DNA from: Antedon bifida | Lineage: Eukaryota; Echinodermata; Crinoidea; Comatulida; Antedonidae | Assembly (NCBI GenBank): GCA_963402885.1 | Contig: OY727096.1 | Location: 21,929,820 to 21,993,819, forward strand | Direction: 5' to 3' | DNA: 64,000 nucleotides | Shown: positions 32,813 to 44,800 of the stretch, one piece after another | Position numbering within the stretch: the stretch's first letter is position 1 | Layout: every line of letters starts with the position of its first letter | Translations under genes and position numbers: made by a program | The notes under the pieces: model-generated | Databases searched by the model: none | What the model was told of the DNA's origin: nothing | The model's input: the letters and a program-made list of their open reading frames with translations, nothing else

Positions 32813-35800
32813 TATTCTTATTCTATAAATTTTAAAACAAATATATTTAAGTTCATGACCCAATTTCAGAAGAATTTAAGATAATTTAAATGTTTAGCCG
32901 TTCGTTTTAAGTAAACGTTTTAATGTGTCTCGCAGGAAGTTTGTATTTGAATTGCAAGAAAGTACTTTGATCTACGTTAAATTTGTAATGTTTTAAATGC
33001 AAGTTAACAGCACTATTAGCACAATGGCTTGTGATGCACGTTCGTTGCAAAATCCACAACGTCACTCCGTCAGTGTCGAACCTGTCTTGTTATTTCGGGC
33101 TCATCAAAATGTAATCATGGCATGTTGTGTGGATTTGGACACAGAACCCCCGAATTGCTAAACAATCATTTTATGTAATAATTCAACGTTTATTAATAAA
33201 TAATTAATATCTTTGTTAATCTATTTAGTATTTTCTTTTTTTTTTCAGTGCCTATTGATTCTGCATGACAAATTATAGATAATCGATATAGATATGGTCC
33301 CAATGGAAAGCGGTGTATTACTGATTTTTGGAATTTTTTTAATACAAAGTTCCTATGCCTTTATATGACTCACGTCACGCTATTTATATTTTTGGATTTT
33401 TAAAAAATATTAAGTTAATATGAAGCTACAACTTACAAGCGAATCGTTAGCTTAAACGAGTGTGAAAAGAACTTTGCTAAATGAGGATAAAAGATTAGTT
33501 TTAAACGTCAACAAAGGATGTTCTCTCCGAATAGTCACAACAAAAATTAGAATCAATTCAAGAAATATAAGGCATGATTACTGTGACATACTTTTTATTT
33601 CAGGAGATGATTGCTATTTGAGTAACGCGACTTATATTTCAACATATACATATCACATCACCATCTACAAGTGATGTATCTTCGATGTATTAATTTTGAT
33701 TTGGCGATTTTTATAAAATCCGTGGATCAAGTTTATTTATTAGAATTAATAAATCGCTCGTCAGCGATTTTAAACGACATACGCGCACAGATTAAAGACC
33801 TATTTCTTCAGTTTTGAAATTAAACCGAGTATGGCGGTCAACGAATCAATGAAGAAATGATTATACAATGATATAGTTATCTCATGACAAAAACAACTGT
33901 ACTAGCAAAGACTTTTTTTAAGACTTCTGTTTTAGCATCAATCTTGTGTATGATGTTGTTTGCACCAATGCTATTGACATTTAATGTCAACCGTTAAAAA
34001 AAGGAAAAAAGTACCATAAAACAAAAGTTTGTTTAGTATATCAAAGTATGGCAAATTGCCTACGTTATGTGATGTTATGCTTAGTTCACATTATGTATGG
34101 AAAGTTATCCGAGTCGTCGCGTTTATTACTGGTATACACGTCCTGGAATTGCGTCATGCGTTGTGCGCGCCTATACGTCGTTGCGTTGTGTTTATGCCCT
34201 ATAGCGTTTCGCATACGTGTTGCGTTACGAATAATTCGAATCTTTCTTACGTTAATTGTTTATTTATTAATTAATCACATTGTTTATCGTTGCTTTACCC
34301 ATGGCTTCTCACTGGTGCCCGATATTAATTTTAATTGGGAAACAATAACAAAATACAAATGTAGACTACCAACATTACACGGCATACAGGCAATCATAAT
34401 GGATTAAATAAGTTGTAAAAAAACAATATTGTACAACTTATACATTGATGTAAATACACACCACTGTACTTTTTGCACATAAACGATCACTTAATATTAC
34501 TAAGGTTTAACATAAATGGAGCACTGTCCTTATCCATCAGGTTAATAACATTTTGTATGTATTAACGTGCGTTGTTTTTGTAAATTATTATTTTCTTATG
34601 TTGAATTAAGTGCTTTGATAATCATGAAATATAGAGCTATACAAAATGTATGTTATTATGATTGTTATTGTAATAGGCATGTGTTCTTTCTATAATTATT
34701 TTCCCCTGGGTTTTGTTTTATTTTCCAGTTGTAGAAAAAATAAAACAGCGGTGGTAGGCCTATTAGCGATAAAGTGAAAGAAGTGGCTCAAACAGACCTA
34801 GGCCTATAATGTTCCTGTTTTGTAGAGAGTATGTAGACCATGGCGCTAAAAGTGAAAGATCAATCGCTGTCCATTATTTAAACAGAATCTATGTAAGTTA
34901 GGCCTATCCTATAGGTAGGTCTAGGCATATTATGTATGGGTGTCAACAAAATGTTTTCTGACAGTTAGTATTCTGTACGATATTCTTCTAAAAAAGCTTG
35001 TGAAATTTTGAATCTTGATAACCATGCTTTCAAAAGTCATGTTCTGACATCATGTCAGCAACTATGATGGCTCTTGACGCGGGATACTAATCACAGAAGA
35101 AAGACAAATTGTTGTGTTTTTTTCTTTCTCATTACACTATTTATAGCTATCTGCTAGTTGTATGTACATCTTAAATACAATGTTTACAACACTCGCGCGT
35201 TTTGCTCAAAATATAAGTCATAAAAATGTAAAGCTGTTGCAGTATTCATGATAAATCAATTAATTAACTTACGGCAGACTAAGCATACGGTTGATCTCGA
35301 TCTAAATACTAATTTATTGTCTTGATATAAAGGGTAGATTTCTAGACATCGTTAAAATATATGAAGAAAGACATTCAAAGAAGCCGCTGGTTTTAACGTC
35401 AGGGGTGGTGATATCCAAAAGAAAGAACAATTTTAGGAGGCGCGCGCGCGTTCAAAAAGTGATATGTAATGGTACGCGCATTACAATGTAGTGTTTTTCG
35501 TTTGAATTGACAAAAGCGACATTGTCTATTACCACTAAAATAAACAATTATAGAAAGCGGTAAGGTTAAACCCTCGCAATGACATTGGAGTTACACATGT
35601 TACCAAGCACAATTACATTAGACAAAAATCAGAAACTGAATAAGATTGTTATGACTTACTTGAACCTTCTGCTAAACGTTCTTCCACCGTCCCTCTTTAG
35701 TACCCAAAATACAAATAAAAAACACAATGAGAAGATTAATCAAATATCTCCGAATCACTGTACGGATTAAGTATTTTATCAGAATTATTCTTCCATATTA

Positions 35801-38063
35801 ATCTCGCCTTTGCAATGGTTTCTTAACATTCTGATTTCGTCTGAAAGCGTTGCATCAGGCTTAACGTTTTATATTGTACACTCCCTGTGGACATAAATGA
35901 AACATGCTCCGCGCGGATACGTGATTAGCGCGTCAATTATGAATATGTATGAAGTGTAATACATTTCACCTATTGGATGGATAAACATAAATATTCATTA
36001 GCTAATCTTCGCTGATTGGAGGAATGTTAGTGTTGATCCTCCTTTACTGGTTGCGCATGTATTACAGTGTTATATTATATTGATTCGTGATTGGAATACT
36101 TTTCAAGATCAGTGTTAAACACATAAAATATTTGAAAGTATATCAAAATTCTATCCAAAGAATGTGTTTAGCGAAAATCAATGCAAATTCGAAAGAGGTG
36201 CTAATTGAGAGAATTTACTGTCAGTAGGTGGCATTTACAGGAATGTAATGTTATAGTAAACGTAAGCATTTGAAGAAAAAACCCCACTGAAATAAAGAAT
36301 CCTTATTGACATATAAACATGCCATGGGATACCACAATTAGAAACGCCAATACATCGGGTACAATAACACTCTCAAGGCTAAATGAATGTGTGCATAGCA
36401 TACAACATCTATTTGTTAAAAAAACAACGATGTTTAAGAAAAAACAATAGAACTTTGAAGAAGAGAGGGCGAATGTAAACACCAATAATCGTACGTCACA
36501 AATACGATCGATACACTTTTATTGAGCTTGCTCAAAATGAATCAACTACTGAGGAAGTGTAGATTATAATCTACCACAGTACAACAGTAACTGTAGTACT
36601 ACTATTGAACTCAAACCCCCTCTTCCCTCTTGCTCCACTACAACCGTATAATACAAGTAGCGCTGCCAAAACGTCAAATTTCAAAGGAAATTCAAAATAA
36701 TTATTTCTTACTGATACGCACGTAAAAACAGATCGGATTATCGATGCCGAAATTGAAACATGTAACGACACTTCAGCAATCATTATGGTCGTGTTTATAA
36801 TATCAATATCATATACTGTAAGTAAACTGTATAAAACACAATTTATTGTAAAATTACGCCTACATGCACTTTCACGCACCTAATAAGAGTGATTAAAGTA
36901 ATAACGATTGGGGCGGTCCTCGTCTTGGTTATCTGACCCCACCACTCACCTGGCGTGTTTCTGGTAGATGTGGCTTGGAGATGCAAGGTGTAATCAGGAA
37001 GAAAGAATCAAAGCAGGTTATAAATATAGATGGTTTAATATAAAAAGGAAGAGGTCGAGAGGAAATTGGTTGTTAAAGGAAGGAATAGTGGAAGGAAGAA
37101 GATGGAAAATTAAGATTTTGGGTTTTTAAAGGATCAGGTGATATTATGGTAAATTGTAGGCGCACTCAAACAAATTGAAATTAGGCCTAATCAATAAGTA
37201 CACATACACATTAATTGCTGCAAGTACGTCATTAACAAAGTTAATTTTTGCCGAAATGATTTCGTGTGTAAATGGTTGAAAATAGTGGTTTGAAACAAAA
37301 ACGTGGCAACCTGTAATATATAAATTATGTAACCACAGCTTGTTTAATGTTTGGTGATAAAAATATATCTATACAAATCTCAAGGTAATTTAGCTGTCAA
37401 CTGCTGTATAGATATAATCCACCACTGGACCAAATTTTAATTTGTCTTCAACGATCAAAATATTAGTTTTTAAGCATAATTTTTTTTTACTATGTGATGA
37501 TCTGAGCATCTGATAATCTACATTGATATTTTCCGTTCAAGTATGTGAACACATTCATATATTTCGTTACCATAAACCCCAGGTGATTGATCCCAGCAGG
37601 AATGGGGGTAACGCCGGAACACAACCAGGTGCGAAAAGAACATCCTGATATCAGATGCAACCTATCTCATGGAGAAACCTTTTAATATCTGACGACAGCA
37701 ATGACCTGAAACCCGGGTCGAATTAAAATAACTTAGAAAATACGAATTACTTTACGATCACTGCATATCACTTTTCTGCATGGGGTCTATGCGACAGCTG
37801 GTGCGAGGGGTAAATTTTCAACATTTCCACGGTATAAAAACAAGAGTTCACTAAACGCGCTTCATACTGCTGAGGTCCGTCAATGACACCACCGTGAAAA
37901 AATACACGTTAACTGGGAGTAGGTCACGTCGTCTCGCTTTGACGCACGTCGCGTGATCCGACCTACGCTGATAAACGCACGCGTCTTGACACAATTTTAT
38001 ATAAACTTTCACTATTTTAACCTTATATTAGACTTTAATAAATAATATAAAGCGAATGTATAA

Positions 38064-38096
38064 TCATGGAGCTATTTTATACCTCCATGGTATAAT
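38064..38096. repeat. Small CCATGG palindrome (ATGGAG...CTCCATGG)
   Basis: Contains ATCATGGAG, then TATTTTATACCTCCATGGTA. The right half is identical to that at 11113-11134; see also 39463-39487. Confidence 0.6.
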
Positions 38097-38765
38097 GTTA
38101 CAAAAGTTTATTTTTATCTTTTCTAATATTGTTAGTGAGTTCAGAATATAATTTAATACCTAAGGCACTTTTCTAAGTCAATAGTGTCAAGAATTTATTG
38201 TTTCTCTGAACACCGTGAGTTGTTGTTTATCTTAAATATTTGTATAAGAAAAAGTATTAAAAGATATCAATGCATTATGATTGACAGTAAAAGAAATCAA
38301 ATATAATAAACAAATTACCACTATGAAAGTTGCGTTTGAATTCATTCTTCCATTTTCAGAGCTTTAAAGTTTTAGTAAATTGTTTATCTCCAAACAGCTT
38401 TGTGATTGACGTCATCAGTTAAAAAGCGGTAATCACCCCTCAAAGTATTAACTTTTACACACCCTTTCCTCCTTTTTACCTTTCACCATAATGTGACATC
38501 TTTAACTACTTAAAAAGTAAGTAAACGCCATTTTTTATTTATGACATTATTAGTCTACTTGACCAAATCACCGGGGATTTTAAGTCTTCAATCAACGGTT
38601 GTTTATGTCAGTTTTCAGAGAAAAGTGAAATTAAAGCGAAAGTAATTTCAATCTGCTCTGGCTTTTTTTCCAATATTATTTACTATTCGTACCTGTGATG
38701 ATCCATTAAAATTAAGTGTGGAGATTTTAGCAATATCCTGGCAACTATCTACCAAAGAATTCATC

Positions 38766-38817
38766 ATGGCGGCAGCGTCAACAAAATTGCAGAAAGAATT
38801 AAACACTGGTTTCAGTG
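38766..38817 (+). CDS. RRP7A: RRP7A exon 1
   Basis: Encodes the start Met, a short MAAAS-type leader and ...NTGFS, ending in phase 1 before GTATTG. When joined to exon 2 the junction reads GFSAFPVKFS, which lines up without gaps with GYAAIPIKFS as remembered from human RRP7A. This supports both the exon and the start. Confidence 0.8.
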
Positions 38818-41800
38818 GTATTGTTTTTTAAATTATTATTTCTGGTGCTTAAAATGATATATAGTAGATAGTAAAAACATTCATAGGTTACAATTATACA
38901 TATTTGTATGATAAAACCCATAATTTCCGTTCGTTCCGTCCTAGGCCGTACCACATGTGTGTGTTTTGTTTGCAAACATGAACGTCGTGGGTCGCGGCCC
39001 AATTTTAACGGCGTTGCCGATTTATGCAGGCGCAGCATGTGTATGGTTACATATGCCTAGCTATGGTTCGGTGTACGAAAACAATCAAATGGAAATCCAT
39101 GCGTTTAGAATTGATATAAGAATCATTAGGATTTATTTATATTTTCTGTCTAGACTAGATGCCTTTTAGCCTAGGCCTAGTCTTTATATAATTTAATTCT
39201 TATCTACGACGTAACTATATTTATTACTAGACTGTACTCTTGACTCTAGCCTAGTACTAGCCTAGGCCTAAAATACTAGTAATACTATTACCTAGTTAGA
39301 CCTAGCCTACTGCTAGTTAAGCCTATTATATTGTTATACTAACTGTACTAGGCCTAGTAGTATATATTTAAAATTTGTAATGTTTTTTTTAATGTTAAGC
39401 CTTTTAGCCTCATAAAAAATGTTATTCTAGGCCTACAATATACAACTGATACAGTAGAACCATGGAGGTAAATTACCTCCATGGTATAACCCTATTAAAT
39501 GGACACCTTATTAAAGGAGTTGGAAGTGTAACACATATATTTCTTATTTGTTTACGGTGAAGTGTCCCTTTAAAAGCGGTGTCCACTGAACAGGCTTGTA
39601 CCAAATGAGGGATTCTACACTTTTGCTTTTATTAATGTTAATTTTACTTGTAATTATATTTGCTTTTGCTCAATAAATGTAATCATATGTTGGTTTTAAA
39701 AGCAAAAGTTGTTAGTTAATTGGGATGTCCCAGAGGAGGGGTTCTGCTTTATATTTGTCATGATCATATATTTTTCTATATTACTTTTACATTATAGTAT
39801 TTTTATTGTAGAGTTCAACTTGTGAACTCATCATTTTTATTGTTTGGTTAAAGTATTTTTGTTGTTATATTATACCAGTGAGTGAAATAAATGTAGTATC
39901 ACACTTAACTGTATAATATACTTTAATGCAATGCTTTTAGCAGCAAATTATGAACCTATCCTTAGCATTATTGATGACCTTGGTCTGTGAATCAAGTCAT
40001 ATCACTTGTACATTACTTTTAATAAAAGTTCAATTTTAAATGGCCCTCATGCTAATGTTAAGTCCCCTGACAGTATAAAGAATACCGGACAAAGTATTAA
40101 GAACATAATTACACTTAATACTTTAACAACATTAGAAGCATTCACATTATTATATCAAATAGTTTGCGATAATCGCAATTGGCATTGTGTACTTTCTATG
40201 ATTCTAAAATAAATGTGTGTAAAAATAACACATTTGGAAAGGTTTATGTTAAAATAAATTTATCTCTTGTCTCACAAATTCGTGTGATACAAACTATATA
40301 CAGTAGAACTCCTTCCTTTTTAAGAGACCACTATTCAGGGAACATCCCTTTTAAGGGACACTTTCCCATCAAAGTAACAAGGAGCAGACAACCCCTATTA
40401 AAAAAACACCTCTATTAAGGGGACAATGTGTTGGGTCTGAAGTATCCCCTCATAGATTAGACTGTGTATAACTTTATACTCAATTTTAATATAATTATTT
40501 GATTTGATTTAATGCATTCAAGCTTAAAATTAAATTATATTTGCCATTCATGGGTGAAAGGTTATGGAAGAAGTAAAACCAATTAACATTTTAAATTAGA
40601 GCAAGAATTTCATTTCTGGGTTCTTTGTTGAAATTTGTATGCTGGGTAGACCAGGGAGATGTCCTCCTTCTTCTCCTCCTCTTCCTCCTCATCTTCCTCC
40701 TCATCTTCCTCCTCCTCCTCCTCCTGTTCCCCCTCAACTTCCTTCTCCTCCTCCTCCTCCTCCTTCACTCCACCGTAAAACTATATAATTTTATTAAAAG
40801 CTTTTCCAGTCAAGTTCAGCCATGAAAGTGATGCAGGTCATGTGATGTACTTTAAGGAGCATGTCACAAAGGAGCCATCCCAGTTGGAGGTGTCCAGCAG
40901 GACAGTCTTTGTCATCAATATTCCACCATATTGTACTCAGGTAATTATTTTTTTTTTCTTCTTTTTTTTAATGTGCATTAAGAAATGTCTATCCCATTAT
41001 TGCATTCAATCCCTGTAATTCTATTGATTAAAAAATGGTGTACAGTATCAAAAAAATAAATAAAAGAGATAATATTTTAAAATGATATGTATAGTAGAAC
41101 TGTGTACAAAATTTTTGCTTTTAAAAAATAATAAAATATAAAGAACAAAAATCAATCGTAGCGTAGTAATAGAAGTACTTCAATACTTGAAGTGAAATTA
41201 CTAAATTTTACATTTCATCTAGAATTGGAATATGGTCATTTAAATCTTTTATAAATGATAAGAAAAATTCAGTGATGCATGTATAGTCTCAGAGAAAATA
41301 ATTTGTTATATATTTTATGTTTTCCATTTGATACGTGATTTTACCTAGATTGAATATTTGTATAATATATTGTATGTATTTATGTTTTTGGTTTTTTTCT
41401 ATATGAATCGCTTCAATTTAATAATAATAGTAGGTTGCAATTATATGAATGAAAAGGATGTTTAAAATCAGGTTTTTTTTTTAAAGTATTTATTTTTAAT
41501 TCGTAACAAATTCTCTTTACAAAAAAAAAAAACCATTATTGTCTATTGACTGAATCTAATTATCTTCAACATCGGTTTTTTTTTTATTTGAACGTTTTCT
41601 TTCACCCTTCCCCATTGTCAACTAAATTGGTCCTAAGATGTATTATAACTTGGCCAATTACAGTGATAATGCAAGACGTTAGCATTTTACCACTTTGCAA
41701 TACGTCCATAATGTTCAAACTCTGATTGATTAGTCCTTCGTGTCAATGTGCGTGCATTGCAACAAACGCATAGATATGTCCAAGTAGACACTTTGCTTCC

Positions 41801-44800
41801 GATATCCATGCCTCACCGCGCATATTTGCTTTAACGTTCTAAATGGCATCGAATAATATTTATAGCTATCGCAAGATGAAACTTGACTCTCTCATGATTG
41901 AAATATTTTTTTATCTCTTTTTGACAAAATATAATATTTCATAAAAACGATATTTTGTGTGATTTTATAATTTATGAAGAAAGTTATTAATGGTAGTGTT
42001 TGATTTTTAAAGACAAAAAAATGAATAATATAATCCATTGCTGCTGTAGCATTCTTTAAACATGTCATGTATTAGTTATTATTACTGAACATATTAAGAA
42101 CAGAATAACAATTGGAAATAACATCATTTTTATTAAACAGAAATATGCACAATTCAGGTCTCCATCGTACGTTGTAAAATCATTTTTAATTTAATATTCA
42201 TAAAGTTCAAACAAAATTATACGGTATACCATTGAGGATGAATTAATAATTATGGTTAAATTATTAATATGCACAATTCAGGTCTCTGTCGTAACCTGTA
42301 AAAAGATTTTTAATTTACTATTCATAACGTTCAAACAAAATGATACGGTATACCATTGAGGATGAATTAATAATTATGGTTAAATTATTAAGAAATATGC
42401 ACAATTCAGGTCTCCATCGTACGTTGTAAAAAGATTTTTAATTTACTATTCATAACGTTCAAACAAAATTATACGGTATACCATTGAGGATAAATTAATA
42501 ATTATGGTTAAATTATTTAAGTATAATTAATTAATTATAACTCTTATTTTATATACAATCATATACAGAATGCATATAAGAATTAAGTTTATATATTGAA
42601 TATTTTTTTCTGAGAAAAAGTTGTATATTCTGTCCAATTATTGCCTAGTTATTGTAATTATTACTGATTATTGTATCAAATAATTTCTTTGTTTAGGAAT
42701 GTCTTGAGAGGCTATTTGGTTGCTATGGCGAAATTGAAGATATTGTTGTTCAGCAGACTCCAGGTCCATCTGTGACATCACCAAATTTGAAAACATCACA
42801 GTATTTTCCTCCAATTGAAAAGATAACGGTTAGAAAAAAGGATTCAACATTATTTTTCTTTCTCCAGTAATTCCTTGTTACTACAGTATTACTGATTATT
42901 ATGCAATATCAATATCTTTAAAGATGCATTGTCCCCCCAAAACATAAAATGACCTCCCAAAACATAAAATGACAAAATAAATGGTCAAATTCAACCAACA
43001 ACCCATTGGCTGGCAGCCAATTTGACTATTGTTTTGCTTTAAATTATAGTTTTTTCAGGTAAATAATTTATACTTATATTATGTGAAATTAAAATGGCAT
43101 ATTCAAGAAAAAAAATGTTTTAAATTATTTTTTCATGGGGACAATACATCTTTAATTTTCTATCTGTACTCTTAAAATTTTAAATTCATTTAACTGTTCT
43201 TCCAAGATGTTCTGTTTAAATAATACTTTTAGATTTGGCATTACAGTACTAACAGATTTTGAAGTTGACGCTGACAAAAAAAATAAAGTGTAAAATAAAT
43301 CATCAAATATTAGGCAAATTCTGTCACTTTTTCTAATTTAAGTGCTTTTATAAGCCTTTAGGCGGTTTGGAATAGGCTGTGCGTCCTCGGCCCATCTCAT
43401 CACGGCTCAATTGCTTCCATGGACATGATAAGAATGATCAAATCTGTTTTGACACGTAACAATTTAATTTCTTGTGTCACATAAAATTGTACATGCAATT
43501 GACATATATAAATAATATAACTCAAATTCTTCATCAATAATCTTTCTTTTGAATTCTCAATATTGTATGTTAATTAGTAATACAATATATATACTGTATA
43601 TATATATAATTAAAATAGAATTTAATATAATTTAAATTTTATATCTTTTCAAATCTATTCAAATAATGCGTGGTAGTTCTTCTTATATGCAATGTCTCAA
43701 TTGTCCTTTTGATGATGTCAGAACATTTTTTTTAATAAATAACATTTTTTTAAATCTTATTTCAACAAGGTCAGTAACACCTAAATTGTATATTACAAAC
43801 TTTAATAAATTAATTTATTCAGGGATTGTGTTTCTACTTGGCACCATTTAAATGTAAAAGATAACTAGTTTAACAAGGCCATTAAAATTCAAAAGGATTA
43901 AAAACAAAAGAACTTAATTACAAACTTTGACATCTACCACAGAGCAATTTATTATCCATGTGAAATATATTTAATGGCCTTTGCTTGTATTGTATTGCAA
44001 TATCAAAGCTTTCACTACCAATTGTTCGCTTTCTTCCATTTTTTGACAAAAAGTAGGTCAAAGTTAATATGTCAGCTACTGCAGTAATAATACTACACTA
44101 TAAGTATATTAATTTAATACAGTACACATACATAATTTCATAGTAAGTTCTATATTTAAATGGTTATAAATTGTTCACTTTCTTCCATTTTTTTGACAAA
44201 AAGTAGGTCAAAGTTAATATGTACTGCAGCTATTGCAGTAATAATACTACACTATAAGTATATTAATTTAATACAGTACACATACATAATTTCATTGTAA
44301 GTTCTATATTTAAATGGTTATAAATTGTTCACTTTCTTCCATTTTTTTGACAAAAAGTAGGTCAAAGTTAATATGTACTGCAGCTATTGCAGTAATAATA
44401 CTACACTATAAGTATATTAATTTAATACAGTTACACGTACATACATAATGTCACTGTATAAATGGTGATGATTTCCAAGAACCATTCATGTACATTCACT
44501 AGAGGGTGACCGAGCGAAGCGAACACACACTCTAGTTTTACAAATGAACTTAAAATGAACTGCGTGATGCAGTAATGTATACATTTACTGCAGTAAACTG
44601 TCATTGACTGTTCAATCAGACATCGCCGTGTTTGGTTAGAAAAGAATATTCTATGGTGATGACATTTACATTTTACTTAATGTACTTTACAAATCCCAGG
44701 CCTAACGAAGGATGTTGTATGGAATTATGTGGCATTAGTCGTATTGTACATATCGTGATAGGTAGCCAACAAGGTTTAGTTTGTAGTGTGTTGTCAAGTT

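Larger units (their letters stand above)
23049..38765. other. Noncoding region between the divergent GPCR and RRP7A genes
   Basis: No gene is recognised in 15.7 kb. Identified content, listed separately, is several short inverted-repeat elements, one minus-strand SINE and local duplications. The stretches 30150-31390, 32813-36890 and 36891-38060 hold only AT-rich sequence, short T runs and, at 37780-37995, a relatively CpG-rich patch about 0.8-1 kb before the RRP7A start that could be promoter-proximal. Confidence 0.65.
38818..40800 (+). other. RRP7A: RRP7A intron 1
   Basis: Contains a CTAG/AGGCCT-rich tract (39160-39440), a small CCATGG palindrome at 39463, two ACAGTAGAAC repeat copies (39453, 40302) and a long CTCCTC tract before the acceptor. 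The short open frames in it are not supported as exons. Confidence 0.8.

Noticed and set aside
34048-34407. 119-codon open frame, hydrophobic and Cys/Arg-rich
   Set aside because: No recognisable domain, no conserved motif and no splice or promoter support. Length is not unusual for chance in this AT-rich DNA.
40625-40825. Leucine-rich frame that could be read as a membrane or signal peptide
   Set aside because: It is the CTCCTC tract translated; the real exon 2 begins at its end.
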